From Bacteroidota bacterium (lineage in GTDB: Bacteria; Bacteroidota; Bacteroidia; B-17B0; Aurantibacillaceae), in assembly GCA_016185125.1 (NCBI GenBank), contig JACPOC010000015.1:79884-143883 (forward strand): DNA of 64,000 nucleotides, written 5' to 3'. Each line of letters begins with the position of its first letter. Position 1 is the first letter of the stretch. This document shows, in pieces, positions 9,477 to 18,210 of this stretch. A program made the position numbers and the translations under genes. The notes under the pieces are model-generated. The model worked only from the letters and a program-made list of their open reading frames with translations, ran no database searches and was not told the DNA's origin.

Positions 9477-10220
9477 ATGAATATTGTCAAAATCTCAATA
9501 TACTTTGTTACTAAGTGCTGTAAGGTAAATTTAATCGTTTTAATGGTTATAATCGGGGGACGAATTTGCGCGGGTAAAGATCCTATTAAAGTAACGCAAT
9601 CGTATATTTGCTGGTATGCCGAAGAAGCCGTTGAACAAATGATCAAATACCACATTCCGGCAAGCGTTACTCTTGCGCAGGCAATATTTGAAAGTAAATG
9701 CGGAAACAGTACTTTAGCGAAAAAATCCAACAATCATTTTGGGATTAAGTGCCACACAGCATGGGTTGGCGATACAGTAATAAAAACAGATGATACGCTT
9801 AATGAATGCTTTAGAAAGTACAGCAGCGTTGAAGATTCTTATACCGATCATAGCTTATTTTTACAATCAAGAAATCGTTATCAGCACTTATTTAAACTTT
9901 CGGTAACCGATTACAAAGGCTGGTGCAGAGGATTAAAGGCCGCCGGTTATGCAACGTTTTCAGGATACGCAGATGAGCTTATTAAAATAATAGAAGAAAA
10001 TAAACTGTATCTTTTTGACCGATATGAAAGGGTTACTAATTTGAGTAAAACTATACCTATCGAAAAAATCAGGAAGAGTAAATTGACTTTAAATGACTTT
10101 ACCTTGAAAGATTTGGCTAAAACGGGATCACTTTTTATAAGCGAAAAAAGATTTGATATGAAACTTCTTTCTTTGATCATCGATACGCCTGATATATCAA
10201 ACTACGTAGCGGAGAAGTAA
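9477..10220 (+). CDS. Exported glucosaminidase-domain protein
   Basis: A 247-residue protein with an N-terminal hydrophobic segment (residues ~17-32, LIVLMVIIGGRICAG) that could be a signal peptide or membrane anchor. Residues ~45-180 form a glucosaminidase (FlgJ/LytG type, GH73-like) domain: ASVTLAQAIFESKCGNS holds the catalytic Glu, followed by SNNHFGIKCH, the FRKYSSVEDSYTDHSLFL block and WCRGLKAAGYAT. These enzymes cut the glycan chains of peptidoglycan between GlcNAc and MurNAc. The C-terminal ~60 residues match no domain I know; a LysM domain, common in relatives, is not evident. The ATG directly follows a palindrome. Likely role: cell wall remodelling. Confidence 0.88.
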   Translation: MNIVKISIYFVTKCCKVNLIVLMVIIGGRICAGKDPIKVTQSYICWYAEEAVEQMIKYHIPASVTLAQAIFESKCGNSTLAKKSNNHFGIKCHTAWVGDTVIKTDDTLNECFRKYSSVEDSYTDHSLFLQSRNRYQHLFKLSVTDYKGWCRGLKAAGYATFSGYADELIKIIEENKLYLFDRYERVTNLSKTIPIEKIRKSKLTLNDFTLKDLAKTGSLFISEKRFDMKLLSLIIDTPDISNYVAEK

Positions 10221-10249
10221 ACAGTTTCACTATTTTTTTAAGAAAAAAT

Positions 10250-10279
10250 TTGAGGTGTTTTTTTAAAACCCTATTTTTA
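10250..10279 (+). promoter_or_regulatory. fumC promoter
   Basis: TTG (10250-10252), 19 bases, then TATTTTTA (10272-10279), 7 of 8 positions of TAnnTTTG. It would give a leader of about 15 bases before the fumC ATG. Confidence 0.5.
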
Positions 10280-10298
10280 GCTCATAATTATTATTGTT

Positions 10299-11696
10299 AT
10301 GGAATTCAGAATTGAAAAAGACACCATGGGCGAGGTTAAAGTGCCTGCCCATGTATATTGGGGCGCACAAACCGAACGCAGTAGGAATAATTTTAAAATA
10401 GGCCCCGAAGCAAGCATGCCTAAGGAAATAATTTATGCATTCGGCTATTTGAAAAAAGCGGCGGCTATGGCTAATACAGAATTGGGAGTGTTATCAAAAG
10501 AAAAATGTGACCTCATTTCAAAAGCTTGTGACGAAATTTTGGCTCACAAACTTGACGATCAATTTCCCTTGGTTATTTGGCAAACAGGCTCCGGAACGCA
10601 AAGTAACATGAACGCCAATGAAGTAATTGCTTACAGGGCACACGTAATGAATGGCGGAAAATTAAGCGATGAGCCAAAAGTGTTACATCCTAATGATGAT
10701 GTTAATAAATCGCAGAGCAGCAACGATACTTTTCCAACGGCCATGCACATTGCGGCCTATAAGCAAGTGGTGGAAATAACTATTCCCGGAATGGAAAAAA
10801 TGCGCGATAGTTTAAAGAAAAAATCAGAAGCATTTAAAGATATCATAAAAACGGGCCGTACGCATTTTATGGATGCAACTCCCTTATCATTAGGACAAGA
10901 GTTCAGCGGTTATGTTCAACAGATAAACATGAGTATCCGCGCGCTCAAAAACGCATTGGATGCAGTGAAAGAACTTGCATTAGGTGGTACCGCTGTGGGA
11001 ACAGGCTTAAATACACCCAAAGGATACGACGTGTTGGTAGCTAAAAAAATTGCAGAGTTAACCGGTTTGCCTTTTGTAACAGCGCCCAACAAATTCGAAG
11101 CGCTGGCTGCCCATGATGCCATGGTGGAATTAAGCGGTGCTTTAAAAAGAAGCGCCGTTTCTTTGATGAAAATAGCAAACGATATTAGAATGCTTTCTTC
11201 AGGGCCTCGTTGCGGCATTGGAGAAATTATAATTCCCGATAACGAGCCGGGTTCTTCCATCATGCCCGGAAAAGTAAATCCTACACAACCCGAAGCGCTA
11301 ACAATGGTGTGCGCGCAGGTAATGGGCAATGATGTGGCTGTGAGTATTGGCGGATCGATGGGACATTTTGAATTGAATGTTTTTAAACCGGTTATTGCGG
11401 CTAACGTTTTACAATCTGCCAGATTAATTGGAGATGCCTGTGTATCCTTTACAGAAAAATGTTCTGACGGAATTGAAGCGAATCTTCCAGAATTAAAAAA
11501 ACATTTAGAAAATTCGTTAATGCTGGTAACAGCTTTAAATACGCATATTGGCTACGAAAAAGCAGCAAAAATTGCTAAAACTGCGCATAAAGGCAATAAA
11601 ACTTTACGTGAGGCCGCGATAGAATTAGGTTATGTTACCAATGAACAATTTGATTTATGGGTGCGGCCTGAAGATATGATCGGAAGTTTAAAATAA
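10299..11696 (+). CDS. fumC: Class II fumarate hydratase
   Basis: A 465-residue enzyme of the fumarase/aspartase superfamily that interconverts fumarate and malate in the TCA cycle in the cytoplasm. The family signature [10 protein letters not shown] is at ~residue 318. Other conserved blocks are [56 protein letters not shown] and [19 protein letters not shown] with the SSND block favours fumarase over aspartase or argininosuccinate lyase. Length is normal for FumC. It is monocistronic behind a recognisable promoter. No iron-sulfur class I fumarase is seen in the window. Confidence 0.96.
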   Translation: MEFRIEKDTMGEVKVPAHVYWGAQTERSRNNFKIGPEASMPKEIIYAFGYLKKAAAMANTELGVLSKEKCDLISKACDEILAHKLDDQFPLVIWQTGSGTQSNMNANEVIAYRAHVMNGGKLSDEPKVLHPNDDVNKSQSSNDTFPTAMHIAAYKQVVEITIPGMEKMRDSLKKKSEAFKDIIKTGRTHFMDATPLSLGQEFSGYVQQINMSIRALKNALDAVKELALGGTAVGTGLNTPKGYDVLVAKKIAELTGLPFVTAPNKFEALAAHDAMVELSGALKRSAVSLMKIANDIRMLSSGPRCGIGEIIIPDNEPGSSIMPGKVNPTQPEALTMVCAQVMGNDVAVSIGGSMGHFELNVFKPVIAANVLQSARLIGDACVSFTEKCSDGIEANLPELKKHLENSLMLVTALNTHIGYEKAAKIAKTAHKGNKTLREAAIELGYVTNEQFDLWVRPEDMIGSLK

Positions 11697-11844
11697 TTAT
11701 TAATAAAACCTGCTCCACAAACGTGGGTTTTTTAACGATAAAAAGGCTTTTTACAGATATAAACACTGCTCTTTTAACAAGTTTAGCACTTTTGGATATT
11801 TTTTGAAACGAAAATTTTGGTAACTTTATTAAAATCATCTTACC

Positions 11845-12666
11845 ATGAATATAGTTGAAAATGGTTCCATATTAATTCCCATTGATTTTTCAAAACAATC
11901 TTTGAGCGCAATTAAGCAATCGTATAATTTAGCAAAGCATACTAAATCGAAATTATTGCTCATGCATGGTTATACTCATGATGTGGATGAGGATAAAGCT
12001 AAATTGGAAGCCTTAGGAAAATCTACGGCCGCTGAAAGTGGTTTAGACGTAAGCGTTGTTTCTGTAAAAGGAGATATTTACGAGGAAACATCAAAAATGT
12101 CGGAAAAAATAAAGAGTACTCTTATAGTAGCCGGATTGGATACTCATGTGCGCTTTAGGAGTTTTATGGGAAAAAGCAGTACAAGTAAATTTATTAAAAA
12201 TGCCGGCTGCCCTGTATTAACCGTTAGAACAAACGAAATAAAAGATAATATTAAAAACATTGTTCTTCCATTTGATCTCACACCTCAATCACGCGAAAAA
12301 GTACCTATTGTTATTCAGCTGGCGCAATATTTTAAAGCGGATATTCGTATTGTTTCGGTGTTTGACCCAAGCGATACACATTACGAAAATAAACTACTGC
12401 CTTATCTTCAGCAGGTAAAAAAATATATTAAGGATAAGCATGTAAATACTACTAATAAATCCATTCCGGCTAAGCACGTTCCTGAAACCATTGTAGATTA
12501 TGCCAATAAAAATAATTGTGACCTGATTGTTCAAATGAATAAAACAGATGTTAGCTTCGGTGAAATGTTTAGCGGAACAGCCAGCCAACACCTCGTGGAC
12601 ATTAGCAACATACCTGTTTTAACGGTAAATCCTATGAGAAGAGAGAGCATGCCTCTTTCGTATTAA
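11845..12666 (+). CDS. Universal stress protein, tandem UspA domains
   Basis: A 273-residue protein made of two UspA folds (residues ~8-132 and ~143-268). Each begins with a strand-Asp/Pro start (ILIPIDFSKQS; IVLPFDLTPQS) and ends with the NAGCPVLTV / ISNIPVLTV strand. The first domain has GLDTHVRFRSFMGKSS at the nucleotide-binding loop; the second has FGEMFSGTASQ, closer to the G-x9-G(S/T) pattern. Tandem Usp proteins are widespread in Bacteroidota and linked to starvation or redox stress; the molecular job is unknown. It overlaps the convergent BtuF-like gene by four bases at the stop codons. Confidence 0.92.
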   Translation: MNIVENGSILIPIDFSKQSLSAIKQSYNLAKHTKSKLLLMHGYTHDVDEDKAKLEALGKSTAAESGLDVSVVSVKGDIYEETSKMSEKIKSTLIVAGLDTHVRFRSFMGKSSTSKFIKNAGCPVLTVRTNEIKDNIKNIVLPFDLTPQSREKVPIVIQLAQYFKADIRIVSVFDPSDTHYENKLLPYLQQVKKYIKDKHVNTTNKSIPAKHVPETIVDYANKNNCDLIVQMNKTDVSFGEMFSGTASQHLVDISNIPVLTVNPMRRESMPLSY

Positions 12667-13448
12667 GCAATATTCTTTTTTAGCTTTTTCAGATATTCGG
12701 GCAGATGCAGTAAACGGCTTCCGTACCAACTAAAGACTTCTCCGTCAACTATCAATGTTTTTACACCGGGTAAAAATAATTCAATTTCTTTTTGATGTTT
12801 TTCTTTAAAGGGAAAAGGTTCTGATGATAAAAAACAAAAATCCGCATTCATTTCTTTCAACTCTTCCTTGCTCACTTCCGGGTATCTTTGTAGGTGTTCC
12901 GCTGCGTTTATTAATCCTGTATAATTTAATACATGATTAATAAAAGTATTTCCTCCGGCTAGCATATAAGGTTTGTTCCATATAAAATAAACCACACGCC
13001 GATGATTAAAAATGTTTTTTATTTCGGGTATGTTTTTTTTTAACTGATCGATTATTTGGTCTGCCGCCTGTTCTCTTTTCAAAATAGTACCAACCTCTTG
13101 AATCATATTAAAGGCATCTTCAAAATTAAAAATATCGCTCATCCACACATTAAATTCTCTCTGCAATTCTTCAATCTGATCTTTTTCATTTTCTTCCTTA
13201 TTTCCAATAATAAGGTCAGGCTTCAACTTCCTTATTTTTTCTAGGTCAAGGGTTTTAGTGCCACCAACCCTTTCAACGGTTCTAAACATTTCATGGGGGT
13301 GAATACAAAATTTAGTAATGCCAATAAGTTCTTCTCTTAATCCTAAATCCCACAATAATTCCGACTGCGATGGCACAATAGAAATTATTCTTTGTGGCAC
13401 GCTGCTTAAAATAATACTCCTTCCGGTTTGATCGATAAAAGTTGGCAT
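12663..13448 (-). CDS. BtuF-like periplasmic-binding-fold protein (corrinoid or metal receptor)
   Basis: A 261-residue protein of the helical-backbone metal receptor fold shared by BtuF and iron-siderophore binding proteins: RSIILSSVPQRIISIVPSQSE at the start of lobe 1, the long inter-lobe helix near residues 105-130, and lobe 2 with FIWNKPYMLAGGNTFINHVL. There is no signal peptide or lipobox: the protein starts MPTFIDQTG directly in the domain. No ABC permease or ATPase gene is adjacent. A cytoplasmic or non-classical role, or a mis-assigned start, must be considered, but a -7 element just upstream of the ATG supports this start. Many Bacteroidota have such leaderless relatives annotated as cobalamin-binding proteins. 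Confidence 0.8.
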   Translation of the reverse strand: MPTFIDQTGRSIILSSVPQRIISIVPSQSELLWDLGLREELIGITKFCIHPHEMFRTVERVGGTKTLDLEKIRKLKPDLIIGNKEENEKDQIEELQREFNVWMSDIFNFEDAFNMIQEVGTILKREQAADQIIDQLKKNIPEIKNIFNHRRVVYFIWNKPYMLAGGNTFINHVLNYTGLINAAEHLQRYPEVSKEELKEMNADFCFLSSEPFPFKEKHQKEIELFLPGVKTLIVDGEVFSWYGSRLLHLPEYLKKLKKNIA

Positions 13449-13486
13449 CGGTCACAAAAATAAGCATATTTGTACTTGGTGACCGA
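13442..13486. promoter_or_regulatory. Overlapping divergent promoters within an inverted repeat
   Basis: Plus strand: TTG (13442-13444), 20 bases, CATATTTG (13465-13472), 7 of 8 of TAnnTTTG. Minus strand: TATTTTTG (13455-13462), a perfect match. Both lie inside an 8-bp inverted repeat TCGGTCAC (13448-13455) / GTGACCGA (13479-13486). The expected start sites fall 2-3 bases from ATG 13448 (minus) and GTG 13479 (plus), so both mRNAs would be nearly leaderless. Confidence 0.6.
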
Positions 13487-14372
13487 CTCTTTAAAAGGAC
13501 ATATAGCTTTATTTTCGGCTCAGATTATTTATGCAATGAATTACTCCATTGCCAAAGATCTAATGCCTGAATTTATAAGTCCTTTAGCCTTGGTGCTTCT
13601 GCGGATTATTGGCGCCTGTATTTTATTCTGGATTCTTTCTCTTTTTTTAAAAACTCAAAAAGTAGAAAGAGCAGATTTAAAAAAAATGATGTGGCTTGCT
13701 ATTTTTGGCGTAGTAATTAATCAGGTTTTTTTTATTTATGGATTAAGCATAACAACCCCCATTAATTCTTCCATTATTATGATCTCTAATCCCATCATGG
13801 TTTTTATTTTCGGAATTATTGTTTTAAAAGATAAAATCACCAGTCTTAAAATTTCCGGTTTACTTTTGGCTGTTACCGGTGCTTTCCTTATCCTTCGCTA
13901 CCGCGGAAATTTTGAAGTTGGTAGTAATACTATCATGGGTGATATGATGACTCTCATTAATTCCACTTCCTGGGCTATTTTTGTTGTTTTGGTTAAACCC
14001 ATTATGATGAAGTATAACACCGTTACAGCCATGCGCTGGATGTTTTTATTTGGCAGTATTTATATTTTACCAATAGGATTTTATGACACCATACACACTA
14101 ACTGGGCAGGGTTTACGCCTCACGCGGTTTTTGCCATAGGCTTTGTAGTAGTAGCCACCACTTTTTTTGCCTACTTTTTAAATATTTACGGCTTACAATC
14201 ACTTAGTCCTTCGGTGGTAAGTATGTATATTTACCTACAGCCATTTCTTGCAACTACATTCGCCATTTTACTGGGAAAAGATACTTTAACACCCACAAAA
14301 ATTTTGTCGGGAATATTAATTATCTGCGGACTTTATCTGGTTAATCTCAAAACAAAAAAAACTGAAATATGA
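13479..14372 (+). CDS. EamA/DMT-family transporter
   Basis: A ~297-residue inner-membrane protein with about ten hydrophobic helices arranged as two EamA halves (ALFSAQIIYAMNYSIAKDLM starts the first; MTLINSTSWAIFVVLVKPIM the second). Drug/metabolite transporters of this type export amino acids or other small metabolites; the substrate is not visible. The GTG at 13479 is preferred to the TTG at 13470, because the latter lies inside the predicted -7 element and would not be on the transcript. The stop overlaps the yicC start in the ATGA arrangement, so translation is probably coupled to yicC and lepB downstream. Confidence 0.88.
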   Translation: MTDSLKGHIALFSAQIIYAMNYSIAKDLMPEFISPLALVLLRIIGACILFWILSLFLKTQKVERADLKKMMWLAIFGVVINQVFFIYGLSITTPINSSIIMISNPIMVFIFGIIVLKDKITSLKISGLLLAVTGAFLILRYRGNFEVGSNTIMGDMMTLINSTSWAIFVVLVKPIMMKYNTVTAMRWMFLFGSIYILPIGFYDTIHTNWAGFTPHAVFAIGFVVVATTFFAYFLNIYGLQSLSPSVVSMYIYLQPFLATTFAILLGKDTLTPTKILSGILIICGLYLVNLKTKKTEI

Positions 14373-15238
14373 TAAAATCAATGACTGGTTTCGGAAAAGC
14401 TTCACTTGAATTCAACAATAAAACTATTCATGTAGAAGTGCGATCTTTAAACAGCAAAGGCGCGGATATAAACATTCGTATGTCTTCTTCCTTAAGAAAT
14501 TATGAATTGGAACTTCGTAATGAACTCAACAAACAATTGGAGCGCGGTAAAATTGATATTAGTGTTTATATAGAATCAAAAGAAGAAGAAACGCCGGTGG
14601 AAATCAATACTCCGCTTGCCAAAGCTTATTATTCTCAATTAAAAAAACTAGCGCAAGAATTAAATGAACCACTAACCGAGGCCATTGCGCAACTTTTAAA
14701 ATTTCCGGATGTTTTAAAAAGTGAACGTAAGGAAACCGATGAAAACGAGTGGAAGCAAATTAAAAAATGTATTGATTTGGCAATAACCGATTTTAATAAA
14801 TTCCGTTTAAAAGAAGGTGAGTCTCTTATTATTGATTTTAATGAAAGGCTTGGTAAAATAGGTTTCTACTTGGACGAAGTAAAAAAACTGGATGTTAACC
14901 GGCTTACGACAATTAAAGGCCGTATAAAAAATAATCTTAACGAAATTATTGGAAAAGACAAATACGATGAAAATCGTTTAGAACAAGAACTTATTTATTA
15001 TATAGAAAAACTGGATTTGAACGAAGAAAAAGTACGATTAAAAACGCATTTAGATTATTTTTTAGCAACTATGATAGAACCTTCGGCCGGAAGAAAATTA
15101 AATTTTATCGGTCAGGAACTTGGCCGCGAAATAAATACTATAGGGTCAAAAGCAAACGACGCCGGCATTCAAAAATTGGTAGTGTTAATGAAAGATGAAC
15201 TGGAAAAAATAAAAGAACAAACCAATAACGTTCTCTAA
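14369..15238 (+). CDS. yicC: YicC-family endoribonuclease
   Basis: A 289-residue protein with the YicC N-terminal signature MIKSMTGFGKAS and the C-terminal DUF1732 block FIGQELGREINTIGSKAND. YicC proteins are metal-dependent endoribonucleases; in Escherichia coli YicC is tied to stationary-phase survival and to degradation of the small RNA RyhB. The ATG overlaps the DMT transporter stop (ATGA), and the lepB start follows five bases after its stop, so the three genes form one operon. In many bacteria yicC sits beside gmk; that is not so here. Confidence 0.92.
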   Translation: MIKSMTGFGKASLEFNNKTIHVEVRSLNSKGADINIRMSSSLRNYELELRNELNKQLERGKIDISVYIESKEEETPVEINTPLAKAYYSQLKKLAQELNEPLTEAIAQLLKFPDVLKSERKETDENEWKQIKKCIDLAITDFNKFRLKEGESLIIDFNERLGKIGFYLDEVKKLDVNRLTTIKGRIKNNLNEIIGKDKYDENRLEQELIYYIEKLDLNEEKVRLKTHLDYFLATMIEPSAGRKLNFIGQELGREINTIGSKANDAGIQKLVVLMKDELEKIKEQTNNVL

Positions 15239-15242
15239 GCCC

Positions 15243-16214
15243 ATGCTTAACCGCCTTTTTAAACTTTTATTTATATCCTTTTTGGTATGGATGTTTGTAA
15301 GAACTTTTTTATTTCAAACGTATCGCATTCCTTCCTCCAGCATGTACGGCAGTTTGTTTGAAGGCGAGTATGTGGTTATAAATAAACTGGCTTACGGAGC
15401 ACGATTACCTATAACTCCTTTATCGTATCAAAAAAATTATGTTGATTGGATCAGTCTTCCCTACATACGTTTATTTGGTTTTTCGGATATTGAGCGAAAT
15501 GATATAATTGCATTTAATTATTCCTTAACGGATGAGTTGCCCATTGATCTCCGGCAAGAATATATTAAAAGGTGCGTGGGCCTTCCCGGCGATACGTTAA
15601 GGATAATTAATGGTGTAGTTTCCGCGCCATCATTTACAAGTGAACCCACCACCATTTATAATCCTTACTCGGTTATAACCAATAGTAAATTAGATAGCAA
15701 CACGCTCATCAACTTAAATATTGTTCCTGATGGCAATTCAGAAAGTAATAAATATTATTTATACATGGGCACAGAACAAGCCGCAGCTCTTTTAAAAACC
15801 GGTATTATAAAATCGTTAACTCTCCAACATTATAATAAAGAACAATATCAACCCGCTATATTTCCAAACTATCCCAATTTTAAATGGAACCTTGATCATT
15901 TTGGCCCTTTATATATACCACGCGAAAAGGATAGTGTAGCACTTACCAAAGACAACCTGCTTTTATATCAGCGAATCATCAGCCGATTTGAAGGTGTAGA
16001 TTTATCTTTTAAAGGAGATTCTGTTTTTACGGATAAAAAATACTGTGCTTATTATACGTTTAAAAACAATTATTATTTTTTAATGGGTGATAATCGCCAT
16101 AATTCCATTGATTGCCGAAATTGGGGATTTATTCCTGAAAGCCACATTATCGGAAAAGCATTTCTCGTACTTTCTTCAACAAAAAAAGGTAGAAGTTTTT
16201 CTAAAATAAAATAA
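15243..16214 (+). CDS. lepB: Signal peptidase I
   Basis: A 323-residue S26 peptidase that cleaves signal peptides at the inner membrane. An N-terminal membrane helix (LFKLLFISFLVWMFVRTFLF) is followed by the catalytic Ser in RIPSSSMYGSL, the catalytic Lys in YIKRCVGLPGDTL, and box E MGDNRHNSIDCRNWG. About 150 residues lie between the Lys box and box E, far more than in the short Gram-positive enzymes; Bacteroidota LepB proteins commonly have such an insertion. The second membrane helix found in E. coli LepB is absent. Last gene of the DMT-yicC-lepB operon. Given the many secreted proteins in the window, its role in export is central. Confidence 0.93.
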   Translation: MLNRLFKLLFISFLVWMFVRTFLFQTYRIPSSSMYGSLFEGEYVVINKLAYGARLPITPLSYQKNYVDWISLPYIRLFGFSDIERNDIIAFNYSLTDELPIDLRQEYIKRCVGLPGDTLRIINGVVSAPSFTSEPTTIYNPYSVITNSKLDSNTLINLNIVPDGNSESNKYYLYMGTEQAAALLKTGIIKSLTLQHYNKEQYQPAIFPNYPNFKWNLDHFGPLYIPREKDSVALTKDNLLLYQRIISRFEGVDLSFKGDSVFTDKKYCAYYTFKNNYYFLMGDNRHNSIDCRNWGFIPESHIIGKAFLVLSSTKKGRSFSKIK

Positions 16215-16423
16215 ATTCGAATGTGCATTTTTATACGATAAGCGCAGAATTTATAGTTACCAAAGGGCAAAAGCGCCTATTAACCCACTCTTAACACTAT
16301 TCCAAATTATTCTTTTTTTCAAAGAGTTAAGTGTCTATATCTCAACTCCTTAGTTTTCAATCTAAAAAATCTAAACACTATTCGTTCTCGTAAATATATT
16401 CAATAACTAATCCTGTTAATAAT

Positions 16424-18184
16424 ATGAAAAAATCTACAAAATTAATCCTTGGAGCTTCGTGTGTTCTGGCAACCGCCTTAACATTCAGCTACATGGATTC
16501 GCAACAATCCCTGATCCAGGCCTCAAGCCACAGGGAGGCGCCGTTGATCTCGAACGATCCTCTGGCCGATAATACGGACTTGTACGCATTCCGCAGCCCG
16601 GATGATACCAATAAGGTAACCATAATTGCAAATTATGTGCCTTTGCAACTACCACAAGGGGGTCCAAATTATCATTCTTTTGGTACTAACATCCGTTATG
16701 AAATCCATATTGAAAATAATGGAGCTGCCGGCGATGATATCACTTACCGCTTTACTTTTAGTAAATTCAATGAGGATACCACAACTTTCTTTAACATCCG
16801 TTTAGGAAAGCAAAATTTAAAAACAACTTATGTAGCTGAAAAAAGTGTTAATGGTGGTGCCTTTACTACAATTGTAGGTTCCGGAATTGTTCCGCCTCCA
16901 AACATTGGCCCACGCTCTATTTCAACTCCTGTAGGTTTAAATACAACTTATCCGGCTTTAGTTGCAGCTGCAATTGCTAACGCAACCGGAACTGGTGGAG
17001 AGAAAATATTCTGCGGACCAATTGATGATCCGTTTTTTGCTGATTTAGGCGGTATTTTTGATTTAGGTATGACCCGTGCGGGGGGCACCGGTTCTAACAC
17101 ACCACGCGACGGAGTTGGACACAAAAATGTTCACACTATTGCTTTACAAATTCCAATCAGCACATTACAAAAAACCGGTTTAGCTGTTAGTTCTGCAACT
17201 AATATCTTAGACAGCCGTTTTATTATTGGTGTTTGGGCTTCGGCAAGCAGGCCAAGTACACGTACACTTAGCACAGGTGGTAACAACCCGGCTGATGTAG
17301 GTACTTATGTACAGGTTTCACGTATTGGTATGCCTTTAACTAACGAAGCTATTGTTCCCATCGGATCAAAAGACCTTTGGAATTCACGTACCCCTTATAA
17401 CGAAATCGCATTTCACGAAACATATTTTACTAACCCCGAGTTAGCTTTATATATGGATGATTCTCAATATGGTGGCGCGGTTCCTGCATTAACTGCTTTA
17501 CGCACACAAAGTAACTCCTTACAATCTTTCGACTTCCGTAACGGAAAGCCGGGTTTGTTTCCTTTACAAGGAACTCCCGCAGTTGCCGGAACAGCTTTAG
17601 ATAATGCAAATTTCGGTACCTACTTACTGCGTTCTAACCAACCGCGTTCAGTAGATATTCTTCCAATTTTCCACACAGGCGTTCCAAATTTACCTCCTTA
17701 CCAATTAGCTACAGGAAAAGCGGGTGGTAATCCACTTGCTGCAGGTAAACCGTTTATCAATAACTTTTTACCAATTTTTGGTGATATGTTACGTTTAAAC
17801 ATGGCTGTTCCTGTAACTCCTCGTAATAGCCCTAATTTCAGTTCTTTAGGATTAGTTTGGGCTGCGGTTTTAGGTTTAACAGATCCTGCGTATACAAATA
17901 TCAACATGCAATTTATTCCTAACATGGATGGATTCCCTAATGGCCGTCGTTTAGAAGATGATGTTACCCGTATTGAATTACAAGCTGTGGGTGGAGTTGT
18001 TTTAGCTGCAATCGGTTTATGGTATGATGATTATACTGCCGGAGGAGCTAACCCGGTTACTGCTAAACTACAATCTGTATTAGGTTATAGCACCGGAGTT
18101 CAAAACAACGATACAACCTTTAAAGCTAACTTCCCTTATGTGCAAAACCCATGGAGCGGTTATGCTAACCATAGCGGACAATAA
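16424..18184 (+). CDS. Exported DUF4331 protein A (no sorting domain)
   Basis: A 586-residue protein with a signal-anchor-like N-terminus (MKKSTKLILGASCVLATALT) followed by the DUF4331 hallmark ASSHREAPLISNDPLADNTD. The whole length is DUF4331, beta-rich and low in Cys. It is a paralogue of the next gene: the proteins share most residues, and the DNA has nearly identical patches near the 3' end. Unlike the next protein it stops right after the domain (WSGYANHSGQ) with no T9SS tail, so it probably stays periplasmic or leaves by another route. DUF4331 has no known activity. The 209-bp upstream gap shows no clear TAnnTTTG promoter. Confidence 0.88.
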   Translation: MKKSTKLILGASCVLATALTFSYMDSQQSLIQASSHREAPLISNDPLADNTDLYAFRSPDDTNKVTIIANYVPLQLPQGGPNYHSFGTNIRYEIHIENNGAAGDDITYRFTFSKFNEDTTTFFNIRLGKQNLKTTYVAEKSVNGGAFTTIVGSGIVPPPNIGPRSISTPVGLNTTYPALVAAAIANATGTGGEKIFCGPIDDPFFADLGGIFDLGMTRAGGTGSNTPRDGVGHKNVHTIALQIPISTLQKTGLAVSSATNILDSRFIIGVWASASRPSTRTLSTGGNNPADVGTYVQVSRIGMPLTNEAIVPIGSKDLWNSRTPYNEIAFHETYFTNPELALYMDDSQYGGAVPALTALRTQSNSLQSFDFRNGKPGLFPLQGTPAVAGTALDNANFGTYLLRSNQPRSVDILPIFHTGVPNLPPYQLATGKAGGNPLAAGKPFINNFLPIFGDMLRLNMAVPVTPRNSPNFSSLGLVWAAVLGLTDPAYTNINMQFIPNMDGFPNGRRLEDDVTRIELQAVGGVVLAAIGLWYDDYTAGGANPVTAKLQSVLGYSTGVQNNDTTFKANFPYVQNPWSGYANHSGQ

Positions 18185-18210
18185 TTTAAACAACATTAAA
18201 AATAACTAAT

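Noticed and set aside
9449..9733. Minus-strand ORF opposite the glucosaminidase start
   Set aside because: Overlaps a well-supported gene and has no domain; composition is that of antisense shadow.
11706..11734. Terminator after fumC
   Set aside because: The stem is imperfect (bulged AACC/GGTT with a CCAC/GTGG core), so I do not list it as a feature.
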